Positions 1 to 5,010 of a stretch of 5,027 bases of DNA are shown here, in pieces. The position numbers and the translations under genes were made by a program. The notes under the pieces were generated by a model. The model had not been told where the DNA came from. It saw nothing but the letters and a program-made list of their open reading frames with translations, and made no database searches. Where the stretch lies: contig CAMEOL010000084.1 in NCBI GenBank assembly GCA_945929765.1, positions 1 through 5,027 of the forward strand. Direction: 5' to 3'. Origin of the DNA: an uncultured Gemella sp. (lineage in GTDB: Bacteria; Bacillota; Bacilli; Staphylococcales; Gemellaceae). How positions within the stretch are numbered: position 1 is the first letter of the stretch; each line of letters begins with the position of its first letter.

Positions 1-672
<672 letters not shown>

Positions 673-712
673 TTATATCTCCTCTTATATGTATTCTTTC
701 TATATTGTTCTA

Positions 713-1138
713 TTAGCACATTTTGTTTAACATATCTACACGGATTTGGTGACGTCCACCTTCGTACTCACCTTCAACAAATCCTTTTGCGATATTTTTC
801 GCGACTCCTTGACCTACAATTTCAGAACCTATTGTAATAATTCTTGAGTTATTGTGTCCTCTTGTCATGTAAGCTGATCTTTCGTCTGAAACTTCCGCAG
901 CTACCATCCCTTTAATTTTTGTTGCTACCATAAATGGTCCTGCTCCGTAAGCATCAACTACGATTCCTAGATTTTTCTCATCTGCAACTACTTCTTTTGC
1001 TACTGCTAATGTTACATCAACAAAATCTGAATCTTCTTTTTCTACATCCTTTACTTCATGTCCTAATTCAGTAAGGTATGCCTTAATAATATTTTTTAAT
1101 TCCACTCCTGCTTTATCAGCACCAATTACAACTGCCAT
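713..1138 (-). CDS. lacA: Galactose-6-phosphate isomerase subunit LacA
   Basis: A 141-residue RpiB-family subunit, within one residue of typical LacA length. It pairs with LacB to isomerise galactose-6-phosphate to tagatose-6-phosphate. Typical LacA landmarks are the start [22 protein letters not shown] near 57-67 (no Cys at the position where LacB has its catalytic Cys), the block [20 protein letters not shown] near 80-99, and the C-terminus [15 protein letters not shown]. Lack of the catalytic Cys is normal for LacA, since the LacB partner supplies it. The start is fixed by a perfect AGGAGG at 1147-1152, 8 bases from the ATG. It is the first gene of the lacABC operon, with its own promoter in the 226-base gap from the kinase gene. 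Expression is probably repressed by LacR and induced by a tagatose or galactose phosphate. Confidence 0.97.
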   Translation of the reverse strand: MAVVIGADKAGVELKNIIKAYLTELGHEVKDVEKEDSDFVDVTLAVAKEVVADEKNLGIVVDAYGAGPFMVATKIKGMVAAEVSDERSAYMTRGHNNSRIITIGSEIVGQGVAKNIAKGFVEGEYEGGRHQIRVDMLNKMC

Positions 1139-1176
1139 TCTTATATCCTCCTGTTGTTTAATTTCTATCAGTACAA

Positions 1177-1199
1177 TGTTTATTTTTTGTTGTTTTATT
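1177..1199. promoter_or_regulatory. Candidate LacR operator in the lacA 5' leader
   Basis: TGTTTATTTT at 1177-1186 runs into TTTTGTTGTTT at 1186-1196. The first word matches the TGTTTAT motif that recurs at the upstream site (1272-1291) and near lacR (3151-3175). The 11-mer TTTTGTTGTTT also occurs, on the minus strand, in the lacR promoter across its -35 region. The site lies just downstream of the expected lacA transcription start, a position suited to blocking RNA polymerase. DeoR-family repressors commonly bind TGTTT-type repeats; assignment to LacR is inferred. Confidence 0.45.
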
Positions 1200-1211
1200 T
1201 TCTACATTTAC

Positions 1212-1241
1212 ATTATACAAAAGAAAATCAACATTTGTCAA
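1212..1241 (-). promoter_or_regulatory. Promoter of the lacABC operon
   Basis: On the minus strand a perfect -35 TTGACA (1236-1241) and a perfect -10 TATAAT (1212-1217) are separated by 18 bases. A run of A and T bases just upstream (1243-1290) resembles an UP element. The expected start is near 1205, giving a leader of about 65 bases before the lacA ATG. The promoter lies downstream of the terminator of the preceding kinase gene, so lacABC can be controlled separately from lacR. Confidence 0.85.
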
Positions 1242-1271
1242 CAGTTTTTTTAAAACTTTTTGTTATTTTTT

Positions 1272-1291
1272 TGTTTATTAATGTTTATAAA
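1272..1291. promoter_or_regulatory. Candidate upstream LacR operator, two TGTTTAT direct repeats
   Basis: TGTTTATTAA (1272-1281) is followed directly by TGTTTATAAA (1282-1291). These are two head-to-tail copies with a 10-base period, about one helical turn, so both would face the same side of the DNA. They lie 30-50 bases upstream of the lacA -35 box. With the leader site at 1177 they could allow looping or cooperative binding by LacR. Function is inferred from motif recurrence near lacR. Confidence 0.45.
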
Positions 1292-1297
1292 AATAAA

Positions 1298-1325
1298 TAC
1301 GACAATAACCATTGTGATTGTCGTA
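1298..1325 (-). terminator. Terminator of the lacR-kinase unit
   Basis: A perfect 9-base inverted repeat, TACGACAAT (1298-1306) and ATTGTCGTA (1317-1325), has a 10-base loop. On the minus strand it is followed by TTTATTTTTATAAAC. It lies 39 bases after the kinase stop codon and before the lacA promoter, the right place for an intrinsic terminator separating the two transcripts. The interrupted T-tract suggests that some read-through into lacABC is possible. Confidence 0.75.
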
Positions 1326-1364
1326 CGTTTTCATTTAATTATTTTCATTTTTAAAAGATATAAT

Positions 1365-2318
1365 TTATTTTAATATTAAACTAGCTGCACCTATTATTCC
1401 TGCATCATTTCCTAAACTAGCTAATTTTAATTCAGTAGAAATTCTTACAGTTGGAAATGCATATTCTAAATAAACATTATTTACTTTTTCTAATAAATAT
1501 TCCCCTGCAGCAGATACTCCTCCACCAATTACTATATAATTTGGATTAAGTGCATTTGCTAATTGACTGCATGTTTTTCCTAAATATTTTGCAAATTCAT
1601 CTACTATGAACGTTCCATATTTATCTCCAGATTTTGCATAATCAAATACTTCTTTTGCAGAAGCCTTTCCTTCTTTTACTAATTTAACTAATTCATTTGT
1701 TTCTTCAAAATCATTTACATATTTATTAGCTAAATTTACAATTCCTGTTGCACTTGCAACGGTTTCCAAACAACCTACATTTCCGCAAGTACAAGTGAAA
1801 CCTTTAGAATCCACTAGCATATGACCTATTTCTCCTGCGGCACCTCTTGATCCGTGAACTAGTTTTCTGTTGATAATTACTCCACCACCAACTCCTGTTC
1901 CTAAAGTTATAAAGATTACATCTGGTTTATTATCACCTGCTCCTATCCAGGCTTCTCCTAGTGCAGCTGCATTGGCATCATTGTCAATTGCAAATGGAAC
2001 GCCAATCTCTGACTCTATTACTGATTTAATTTCTTGTTCTTCAGCCCAACCTAAATTATATGCACCCCTAACAGTACCTTTCTCATAATCAATTTGACCT
2101 GGACTTCCCATTCCTATACCAAAAATATCATCTGTTGTTAGTGAGTTAGTAATTAAATATTCTTGTATAGATTTAACTATATCACTCACAATATATCTTC
2201 CATTCTCTGCAATATTTGTGTCAATTGTCCATTTAGATTCTAATTTCCCATCTACTGAAAGAACTCCAAATTTAATTGTAGTTCCTCCCAAGTCAATACC
2301 TATTATTTTCTTATTCAT
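1365..2318 (-). CDS. ROK-family glucokinase
   Basis: A 317-residue ROK-family sugar kinase, most likely a glucokinase of the GlcK type, phosphorylating glucose to glucose-6-phosphate with ATP. Visible features in order: the phosphate-binding loop GIDLGGTTIKFGV (7-19); NDANAAALGE (113-122) with probable catalytic Asp114; the second phosphate loop TLGTGVGGG (138-146); EIGHM (163-167) with zinc ligand His166; and the zinc motif CTCGNVGCLE (176-185) with Cys176, Cys178 and Cys183. Glu163, His166 and Glu185 are probable sugar contacts. The ATG lies 10 bases after the lacR stop; its GAGGA ribosome site overlaps that stop, showing co-transcription with lacR. Its place in a lac locus suggests it captures the glucose released from lactose-6-phosphate. 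Fructokinase or N-acetylmannosamine kinase specificity cannot be excluded from sequence alone. Confidence 0.9.
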   Translation of the reverse strand: MNKKIIGIDLGGTTIKFGVLSVDGKLESKWTIDTNIAENGRYIVSDIVKSIQEYLITNSLTTDDIFGIGMGSPGQIDYEKGTVRGAYNLGWAEEQEIKSVIESEIGVPFAIDNDANAAALGEAWIGAGDNKPDVIFITLGTGVGGGVIINRKLVHGSRGAAGEIGHMLVDSKGFTCTCGNVGCLETVASATGIVNLANKYVNDFEETNELVKLVKEGKASAKEVFDYAKSGDKYGTFIVDEFAKYLGKTCSQLANALNPNYIVIGGGVSAAGEYLLEKVNNVYLEYAFPTVRISTELKLASLGNDAGIIGAASLILK

Positions 2319-2328
2319 TCTTTATTCC

Positions 2329-3084
2329 TCACGATATTACTTCTATATATTTAGAAATTTGATTTATTGTATCTGTATCCTCTGAATCAGTAACTATTGC
2401 AGTTAAATCTGATAAATGACAAATTGTTGTAAAATCTTTCTTACCTATCTTTGTACTGTCTAATAATAAGTATTGTTCAACAGAATTTGATATTGCTAAC
2501 TTTTGTGTGTATGCTTCTTCCATCGATGATGCCATTACATCATTCTCAAATATTCCATTAGCACTAAAGAACATTTTACTAAAATGCATTTTTTCAATAC
2601 TGTTGTTAGTGATTTCTCCTACAAATGATTCAGAAATTTGTCGCATTTCACCACCTAGTAAAAAGACTTTAAATGTTTCTGATTTTTTCTTAGATAGGAT
2701 ATTAAATACTGGTAAGCAATTTGTAACCACAGTTAAGTTTGTATTTTGAATTTCTTCAGCAAATATTTCTACTGTTGTACTTGGTCCTAAAAATATAGTA
2801 TCTCTTTCTTCTATTATTTTAGTCGCTATTTTAGCAATTTTTAATTTTTCTTCTGGATTTTGAGTATGTTTTTCTCTATGAGATACTTCATTATATTGAA
2901 AGGCTGAATTTGATCTTGCTCCACCATGTATTTTTTTCAATACACCTTGTTCTTCAAGTTCAATCAAATCTCTTCGGACAGTCATATCTGTTACTCCAAA
3001 TGTTTCCATAATTTCAGAAATTCTAACTGTTCCTTTTTTGTTTACAAGTTTAGTTATTTCCTGATGTCGTTGAAACTTGTTCAT
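2329..3084 (-). CDS. lacR: Lactose operon repressor LacR (DeoR family)
   Basis: A 251-residue DeoR-family regulator, the usual LacR length. The N-terminal winged helix-turn-helix (about 5-57) includes RISEIMETFGVTDMTVRRDL (21-40) and KKIHGGAR (50-57). The C-terminal sensor domain (about 75-231) has the sugar-phosphate-binding signatures FLGPSTTVEIFAEEI (98-112), VVTNCL (119-124), LLGG (142-145), FFSANG (172-177) and LLLDSTKIGKK (206-216). The family binds phosphorylated sugars; tagatose-6-phosphate is the known inducer of LacR in cocci. The ATG at 3082-3084 was chosen because AAAGGAGGT (3091-3099) sits 6 bases upstream. A longer in-frame start at 3138 lies at the edge of the -35 box, upstream of the expected transcription start, and would add 18 residues not typical of LacR. 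The gene is followed by the kinase gene after 10 bases. It probably represses lacABC and itself. Confidence 0.93.
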   Translation of the reverse strand: MNKFQRHQEITKLVNKKGTVRISEIMETFGVTDMTVRRDLIELEEQGVLKKIHGGARSNSAFQYNEVSHREKHTQNPEEKLKIAKIATKIIEERDTIFLGPSTTVEIFAEEIQNTNLTVVTNCLPVFNILSKKKSETFKVFLLGGEMRQISESFVGEITNNSIEKMHFSKMFFSANGIFENDVMASSMEEAYTQKLAISNSVEQYLLLDSTKIGKKDFTTICHLSDLTAIVTDSEDTDTINQISKYIEVIS

Positions 3085-3114
3085 ATTTATACCTCCTTTG
3101 TACCCTTTACCAAC

Positions 3115-3143
3115 ATTATACAATATTTCAAACAACAAAACAA
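3115..3143 (-). promoter_or_regulatory. Promoter of lacR and the kinase gene
   Basis: On the minus strand a consensus -10 TATAAT (3115-3120) lies 17 bases from a weak -35 TTGTTT (3138-3143). The expected start near 3108 gives a short leader with the lacR ribosome site. The region around the -35 box carries TTTTGTTGTTT, also found in the lacA leader, so the repressor may bind over this promoter. Confidence 0.65.
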
Positions 3144-3150
3144 CATCAAA

Positions 3151-3175
3151 TGTTTATATTTTAATTTTATAAACA
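3151..3175. promoter_or_regulatory. Palindromic operator candidate upstream of lacR
   Basis: TGTTTATA (3151-3158) and its exact reverse complement TATAAACA (3168-3175) are separated by 9 bases. The half-site is the same word repeated upstream of the lacA promoter. The palindrome sits just upstream of the lacR -35 box, consistent with autoregulation by a dimeric or tetrameric LacR. No experimental evidence is visible in the sequence. Confidence 0.5.
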
Positions 3176-3221
3176 AAAAATAGTAATTTAGTTACTATTC
3201 AGTGTTTAAATTACTATTTTT
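3176..3221. terminator. Bidirectional terminator-like hairpin upstream of lacR
   Basis: ATAGTAATTTA (3180-3190) pairs with TAAATTACTAT (3207-3217), and the flanking A-run (3175-3179) and T-run (3218-3221) extend the stem. Either strand therefore ends in a U-tract. It would shield the lac genes from transcripts coming out of the accessory region at right. The inner segment 3191-3197 (GTTACTA) could alternatively pair with the left arm, giving a competing short hairpin. The very AT-rich stem lowers certainty. Confidence 0.6.
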
Positions 3222-3222
3222 A

Positions 3223-3474
3223 GCATATCCTGTGCTATTAAATTTTCAATAAAACCTAATTAATAATTATTTTCCATATTCATTTTATTACATTTTAACG
3301 TTTTACCATAGAATTAAACTTTTTAACAATATCTAATACCTTTTAACATAATAAAAAATCAATTACTATATTTCATATTCTATATCTTTTTAAAATATAA
3401 TCTTCTTATGTTTTTGGCTTAAATAATTTATTATTTACGATATATTGATTTTTTCTATAATCTATTTGTATCAA
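3223..3474. other. AT-rich intergenic stretch with no recognisable feature
   Basis: About 250 bases of strongly AT-rich DNA. All reading frames on both strands hold only very short ORFs without ribosome sites, for example an 8-codon one. A small TAGCA/TGCTA inverted repeat (3221-3237) and an ATTGAT/ATCAAT pair between about 3444 and 3476 are too weak to interpret. It separates the lac locus from the GC-richer mobile-type DNA. Confidence 0.6.
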
Positions 3475-3513
3475 TTAACTAATTACAACATCTGTCGCAA
3501 TGAGTTTTATCAT
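3475..3513 (-). pseudogene. 12-codon ORF with strong ribosome site; possible 5' stub of a lost gene
   Basis: The ORF reads MIKLIATDVVIS and then TAA. AAAAAGGAGA upstream (GGAG at 3522-3525, 8-base spacing) is a strong ribosome site, unusual for so short a frame. The coding text stops about where the GC-rich island gives way to AT-rich DNA. This suggests that the start of a mobile-element gene was joined to unrelated sequence by a deletion or insertion. A functional leader peptide is an alternative. I do not recognise the protein. Confidence 0.35.
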
Positions 3514-3532
3514 ACAATTTTCTCCTTTTTTT

Positions 3533-3640
3533 ACGCTAGGGGTGTGCAAAGCCATCTTAGGGGGTGCAACCGAACAACTTGGTCGGATTGCAAGCAATCT
3601 CGTCCAAGAACGCTTGCCACTATTCTGTGGTCAAGCTAGT
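3533..3640. other. GC-rich island with nested repeats, candidate origin of transfer or structured RNA
   Basis: Positions 3541-3640 are 51% G+C (51 of 100 bases), in sharp contrast to the flanks. Visible structure on the plus strand: near-direct repeats TAGGGGTGTGCAA (3537-3549) and TAGGGGGTGCAA (3558-3569); a bulged inverted repeat GCAACCGA (3566-3573) with TCGGATTGC (3583-3591); GCAAGC (3590-3595) with GCTTGC (3612-3617); and CCAC (3617-3620) with GTGG (3627-3630). Such clusters of direct and inverted repeats beside mobile-element debris are typical of origins of transfer, where a relaxase and accessory protein bind. No relaxase gene or matching nick site can be named here. A conserved RNA, or a decayed coding stretch (the minus frame is open from 3475 to about 3630), remains possible. 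Confidence 0.4.
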
Positions 3641-3724
3641 TCCCTTACTAATTCCATACCCAAATCTTTCGTTTTTGGCTATTCCATGTCGCATCTTTTA
3701 ACGATTTCCTAAACCCTTGATTTT

Positions 3725-3755
3725 ATTATATCATATTATCCAAGTCTTTTGCTAA
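3725..3755 (-). promoter_or_regulatory. Extended -10 promoter in repeat copy 1
   Basis: Minus-strand TGATATAAT (3725-3733) is an extended -10 box (TGnTATAAT). A weak -35 TTAGCA (3750-3755) lies 19 bases away. Copy 2 has the same boxes with an 18-base spacer. In this copy the promoter would transcribe the GC-rich island. Confidence 0.6.
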
Positions 3756-3759
3756 CCAC

Positions 3760-3789
3760 AAAAAAAGCCATATCACATAGATATGACTT
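3760..3789 (-). terminator. Intrinsic terminator in repeat copy 1
   Basis: On the minus strand AGTCATATC and GATATGGCT form a 9-base stem with one G-U pair and a 5-base loop, followed by seven T (3760-3766). This is a textbook intrinsic terminator. It would end transcripts from the membrane protein gene upstream. Confidence 0.85.
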
Positions 3790-3811
3790 GTTCGTTTACT
3801 TGTTGTTTTCT

Positions 3812-3840
3812 GATAAACAGAGAGTTACCTCTTGCTTATC
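3812..3840 (-). other. Small hairpin with GNRA-type loop
   Basis: On the minus strand AGAG-GTAA-CTCT (3821-3832) forms a four-pair stem capped by GUAA, which fits the GNRA tetraloop rule. GATAA and TTATC (3812-3816 and 3836-3840) can close an outer stem. It lies between two terminator-like hairpins behind the membrane protein gene, so this stretch may be a structured 3' untranslated region or a small RNA. Function is unknown. Confidence 0.3.
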
Positions 3841-3902
3841 AAAAAAGATTACCTTCTTGTTTCTAATTGGGGATTTTTACACGAAACAATTTGGGTAATC
3901 TT
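3841..3902 (-). terminator. Long two-tier hairpin with U-tract behind the membrane protein gene
   Basis: On the minus strand AAGATTACC (3894-3902) pairs with GGTAATCTT (3845-3853). Inside it TTGTTTC (3883-3889) pairs with GAAACAA (3857-3863). Six T (3841-3846) overlap and follow the base of the stem. The layout fits an intrinsic terminator with an unusually long, branched or looped top, about 70 bases after the stop codon. It could instead be part of a regulatory or small RNA ending here. Confidence 0.5.
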
Positions 3903-3960
3903 ATTTTAACTTTTATATCATAAATGTCTTAGTTATTTGTTATATTCAGTTCGACAAACT

Positions 3961-3998
3961 GGGATTTGTAATTCTATATAAACAATAATACAAATCCC
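3961..3998. repeat. Perfect inverted repeat around the stop codon of the membrane protein gene
   Basis: GGGATTTGTA (3961-3970) and TACAAATCCC (3989-3998) are exact reverse complements, and one more T-A pair (3960, 3999) extends the stem to 11. The TAG stop at 3974-3976 and the last four codons lie in the 18-base loop. There is no U-tract, so it is not a typical terminator. It may stabilise the 3' end of the mRNA. Confidence 0.6.
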
Positions 3999-4456
3999 AT
4001 AACAATTTTCAATAGTGCATCTATTAAAAGTGTTTTAAAAACAGAACTATCTTTTTTGATAAAAGAATATAGAGCATTCAAAGTGACTAAAGCACTTAAA
4101 ACAATAGTATAAATTGAAGTAAATGGTATAAAGTGTACTCCTACACTGAATAAAATTCCTACAATTACATATTTTTCACCTTTGTCACTTAACAAAATAT
4201 AAGATAACATGATACCTATGATTAAAATTATAAGAGAAGGTATAGAATAAAAATTACTATTTGATGATACTTTCAAATATGACTTTATAGGATTATCAGT
4301 CATCAACATAAGAATACCAAAAGTATAAAAGAAACCAAATGTCATCCACCCATATTGCATTTTCCTTGTTTTATAATATACTGAACACATCATAAACATT
4401 GACAATCCCATAATAATTAAAAATAATCCAAGAAGCCCTTCTTTTCCCTGTATCAT
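3974..4456 (-). CDS. Six-helix membrane protein of unknown function
   Basis: A 160-residue, strongly hydrophobic protein with about six transmembrane segments, near residues 8-27, 36-53, 72-90, 96-112, 113-133 and 141-160. There are no long soluble domains; the longest loops are 54-71 and 134-140. Motifs visible are GVHFIPF (106-112) and KKDSS (134-138). I do not recognise it with confidence; it vaguely recalls small Bacillota membrane families of unknown function such as DUF6609, which is unverified. The ATG at 4454-4456 was chosen because GGAGG (4462-4466) is 5 bases upstream. A GTG at 4468 in the same frame overlaps that ribosome site and is unlikely. The gene is flanked by the two copies of the 149-base repeat and by hairpins on both sides, suggesting cargo of a mobile region. 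No partner gene for transport or immunity is visible. Confidence 0.75.
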   Translation of the reverse strand: MIQGKEGLLGLFLIIMGLSMFMMCSVYYKTRKMQYGWMTFGFFYTFGILMLMTDNPIKSYLKVSSNSNFYSIPSLIILIIGIMLSYILLSDKGEKYVIVGILFSVGVHFIPFTSIYTIVLSALVTLNALYSFIKKDSSVFKTLLIDALLKIVMGFVLLFI

Positions 4457-4527
4457 AATTACCTCCACAACTTCTAATTTACAAATCTATCACTTATGCC
4501 TTTTAAATTTTATATTTCCTCCAGTTA

Positions 4528-4590
4528 TACATAGTACTTCTTCAGATTTTTACTATGTAAATCTTGGTGAACTTCAAGCAATCAAGATTT
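4528..4590 (-). promoter_or_regulatory. Two adjacent inverted repeats in the leader of the membrane protein gene
   Basis: TACATAGTA (4528-4536) and TACTATGTA (4551-4559) form a perfect 9-base inverted repeat with a 14-base loop. Sharing one base with it, AAATCTTG (4559-4566) and CAAGATTT (4583-4590) form an 8-base repeat with a 16-base loop. Neither is followed by a U-tract on the minus strand. They could be operator sites or a structured leader. On the minus strand a GGAGG (about 4518-4522) just after the first stem has no start codon at proper distance. Confidence 0.4.
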
Positions 4591-4627
4591 CGGTCAAGAA
4601 ACATCAAAAAGTAAACATGCGATTTTT

Positions 4628-4750
4628 TTATAAAGGTAATTCTGAATATACCTTTAATAACTCTGCGACTGCTTTTATTGTCTCAGGGTCTTTTTTATCG
4701 CTAGTTCTGTAGGTATAAAGCTGACAAACTACATCCCTTACTAATTCCAT
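4628..4750 (-). CDS. Small unrecognised 40-residue protein
   Basis: A 40-codon ORF beginning MELVRDVVCQLYTYRTSD and continuing with two helix-like stretches (PETIKAVAELLKVYSEL, 22-38). The composition is soluble and amphipathic, with one Cys at residue 9 and no signal or membrane segment. It is driven by the extended -10 promoter of repeat copy 2, and its first five codons belong to the repeat. No good ribosome site precedes this ATG. The frame is open 7 codons further upstream to a TAG that follows ATG-GAA (4772-4780), so a longer ancestral start inactivated by an amber codon is possible. An overlapping 28-codon frame (4701-4787) starts nearer to an AGGA but looks less protein-like. A perfect TAAAGGTA/TACCTTTA inverted repeat (4631-4656) abuts the stop. 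I do not know its function. Confidence 0.5.
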   Translation of the reverse strand: MELVRDVVCQLYTYRTSDKKDPETIKAVAELLKVYSELPL

Positions 4751-4817
4751 ACCCAAATCTTTCGTTTTTGGCTATTCCATGTCGCATCTTTTAATGATTT
4801 CCTAAACCCTTGATTTT

Positions 4818-4847
4818 ATTATATCATATTATCAAGGCTTTTGCTAA
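4818..4847 (-). promoter_or_regulatory. Extended -10 promoter in repeat copy 2
   Basis: Minus-strand TGATATAAT (4818-4826) with TTAGCA (4842-4847) at an 18-base spacing. It should drive the 40-codon ORF and, if no stop intervenes, the membrane protein gene behind it. No other strong promoter is evident for the latter. Confidence 0.65.
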
Positions 4848-4851
4848 TCAC

Positions 4852-4881
4852 AAAAAAAGCCATATCACATAGATATGACTT
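4852..4881 (-). terminator. Intrinsic terminator in repeat copy 2
   Basis: Same 9-base stem (4858-4866 with 4872-4880) and seven T (4852-4858) as in copy 1. It lies about 25 bases after the stop codon of a reading frame coming from the right, and so ends that transcript before the next promoter. Confidence 0.85.
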
Positions 4882-4905
4882 ATGCTGACTAGAAATTTTA
4901 ATAAT

Positions 4906-5010
4906 CTATTTTAATAAGTCTTTTGATCTTTGTCCTTCATCTGTGAAAAGAACTACACATTTATTTTTTGTATCCTGTAAAACTATTGTATCTTGATACT
5001 TTAATGAGTT
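4906..5010 (-). pseudogene. C-terminal fragment of an unrecognised gene
   Basis: A 34-codon frame ending in TAG (4906-4908) just before the terminator of repeat copy 2. It includes the protein-like stretch CVVLFTDEGQRSKDLLK. It has no ATG, GTG or TTG start and is closed upstream by TGA at 5011-5013. A different frame (TDRMIETH) is open from the window edge down to 5004, so the gene may be frameshifted here with its main part outside the window. The function is not recognisable. Confidence 0.35.

Larger units (their letters stand above)
3641..3789. repeat. Direct repeat copy 1: terminator-promoter cassette
   Basis: This 149-base segment is repeated at 4734-4881 with three substitutions and one 1-base indel (about 97% identity). 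Read on the minus strand it holds, in order, an intrinsic terminator, an extended -10 promoter, a short leader, and the first codons of a small ORF (ATG, GAA, TTA, GTA, AGG). Identity ends sharply at both sides. In this copy the ORF is cut after MELVR: it continues as ELA and stops at TGA before the GC-rich island. Recombination between the copies would delete the membrane protein gene between them. Confidence 0.9.
4734..4881. repeat. Direct repeat copy 2: terminator-promoter cassette
   Basis: This 148-base partner of the segment at 3641-3789 differs by three substitutions and one missing base. The missing base falls in the promoter spacer. Here the ORF start carried by the repeat continues into a 40-codon frame, so this copy looks like the intact arrangement and copy 1 like a truncated duplicate joined to other sequence. 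The two copies lie about 1093 bases apart in the same orientation. Confidence 0.9.

Noticed and set aside
1243..1257. AGTTTT/AAAACT hairpin with T-run on the plus strand as a terminator
   Set aside because: No plus-strand gene ends here; the stem is only A-T plus one G-C pair, and the region is better explained as an A-tract upstream element of the lacA promoter.
3085..3138. An 18-residue N-terminal extension of LacR starting at 3138
   Set aside because: That start overlaps the promoter upstream of the expected transcription start, has no ribosome site, and would exceed normal LacR length; the ATG at 3084 has AAAGGAGGT at 6 bases.
3500..3712. Plus-strand 70-codon frame with a stretch resembling relaxase accessory proteins (EQLGRIASNL)
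   Set aside because: No ribosome site, it crosses the repeat boundary and runs antisense to the promoter and small ORF of the repeat; the resemblance is short and probably chance.
4490..4552. Minus-strand frame ending SEEVLCITGGNIKFKRHK
   Set aside because: It has only 18 codons after two stops, no start codon, and overlaps the inverted repeat; it could be a gene remnant but cannot be supported.
4701..4787. A 28-codon frame beginning MRHGIAKNERFGYGISKG in repeat copy 2
   Set aside because: It overlaps the better-looking 40-codon ORF, diverges after the repeat boundary (different tail in copy 1), and its AGGA is about 12 bases from the ATG; kept only as an alternative.
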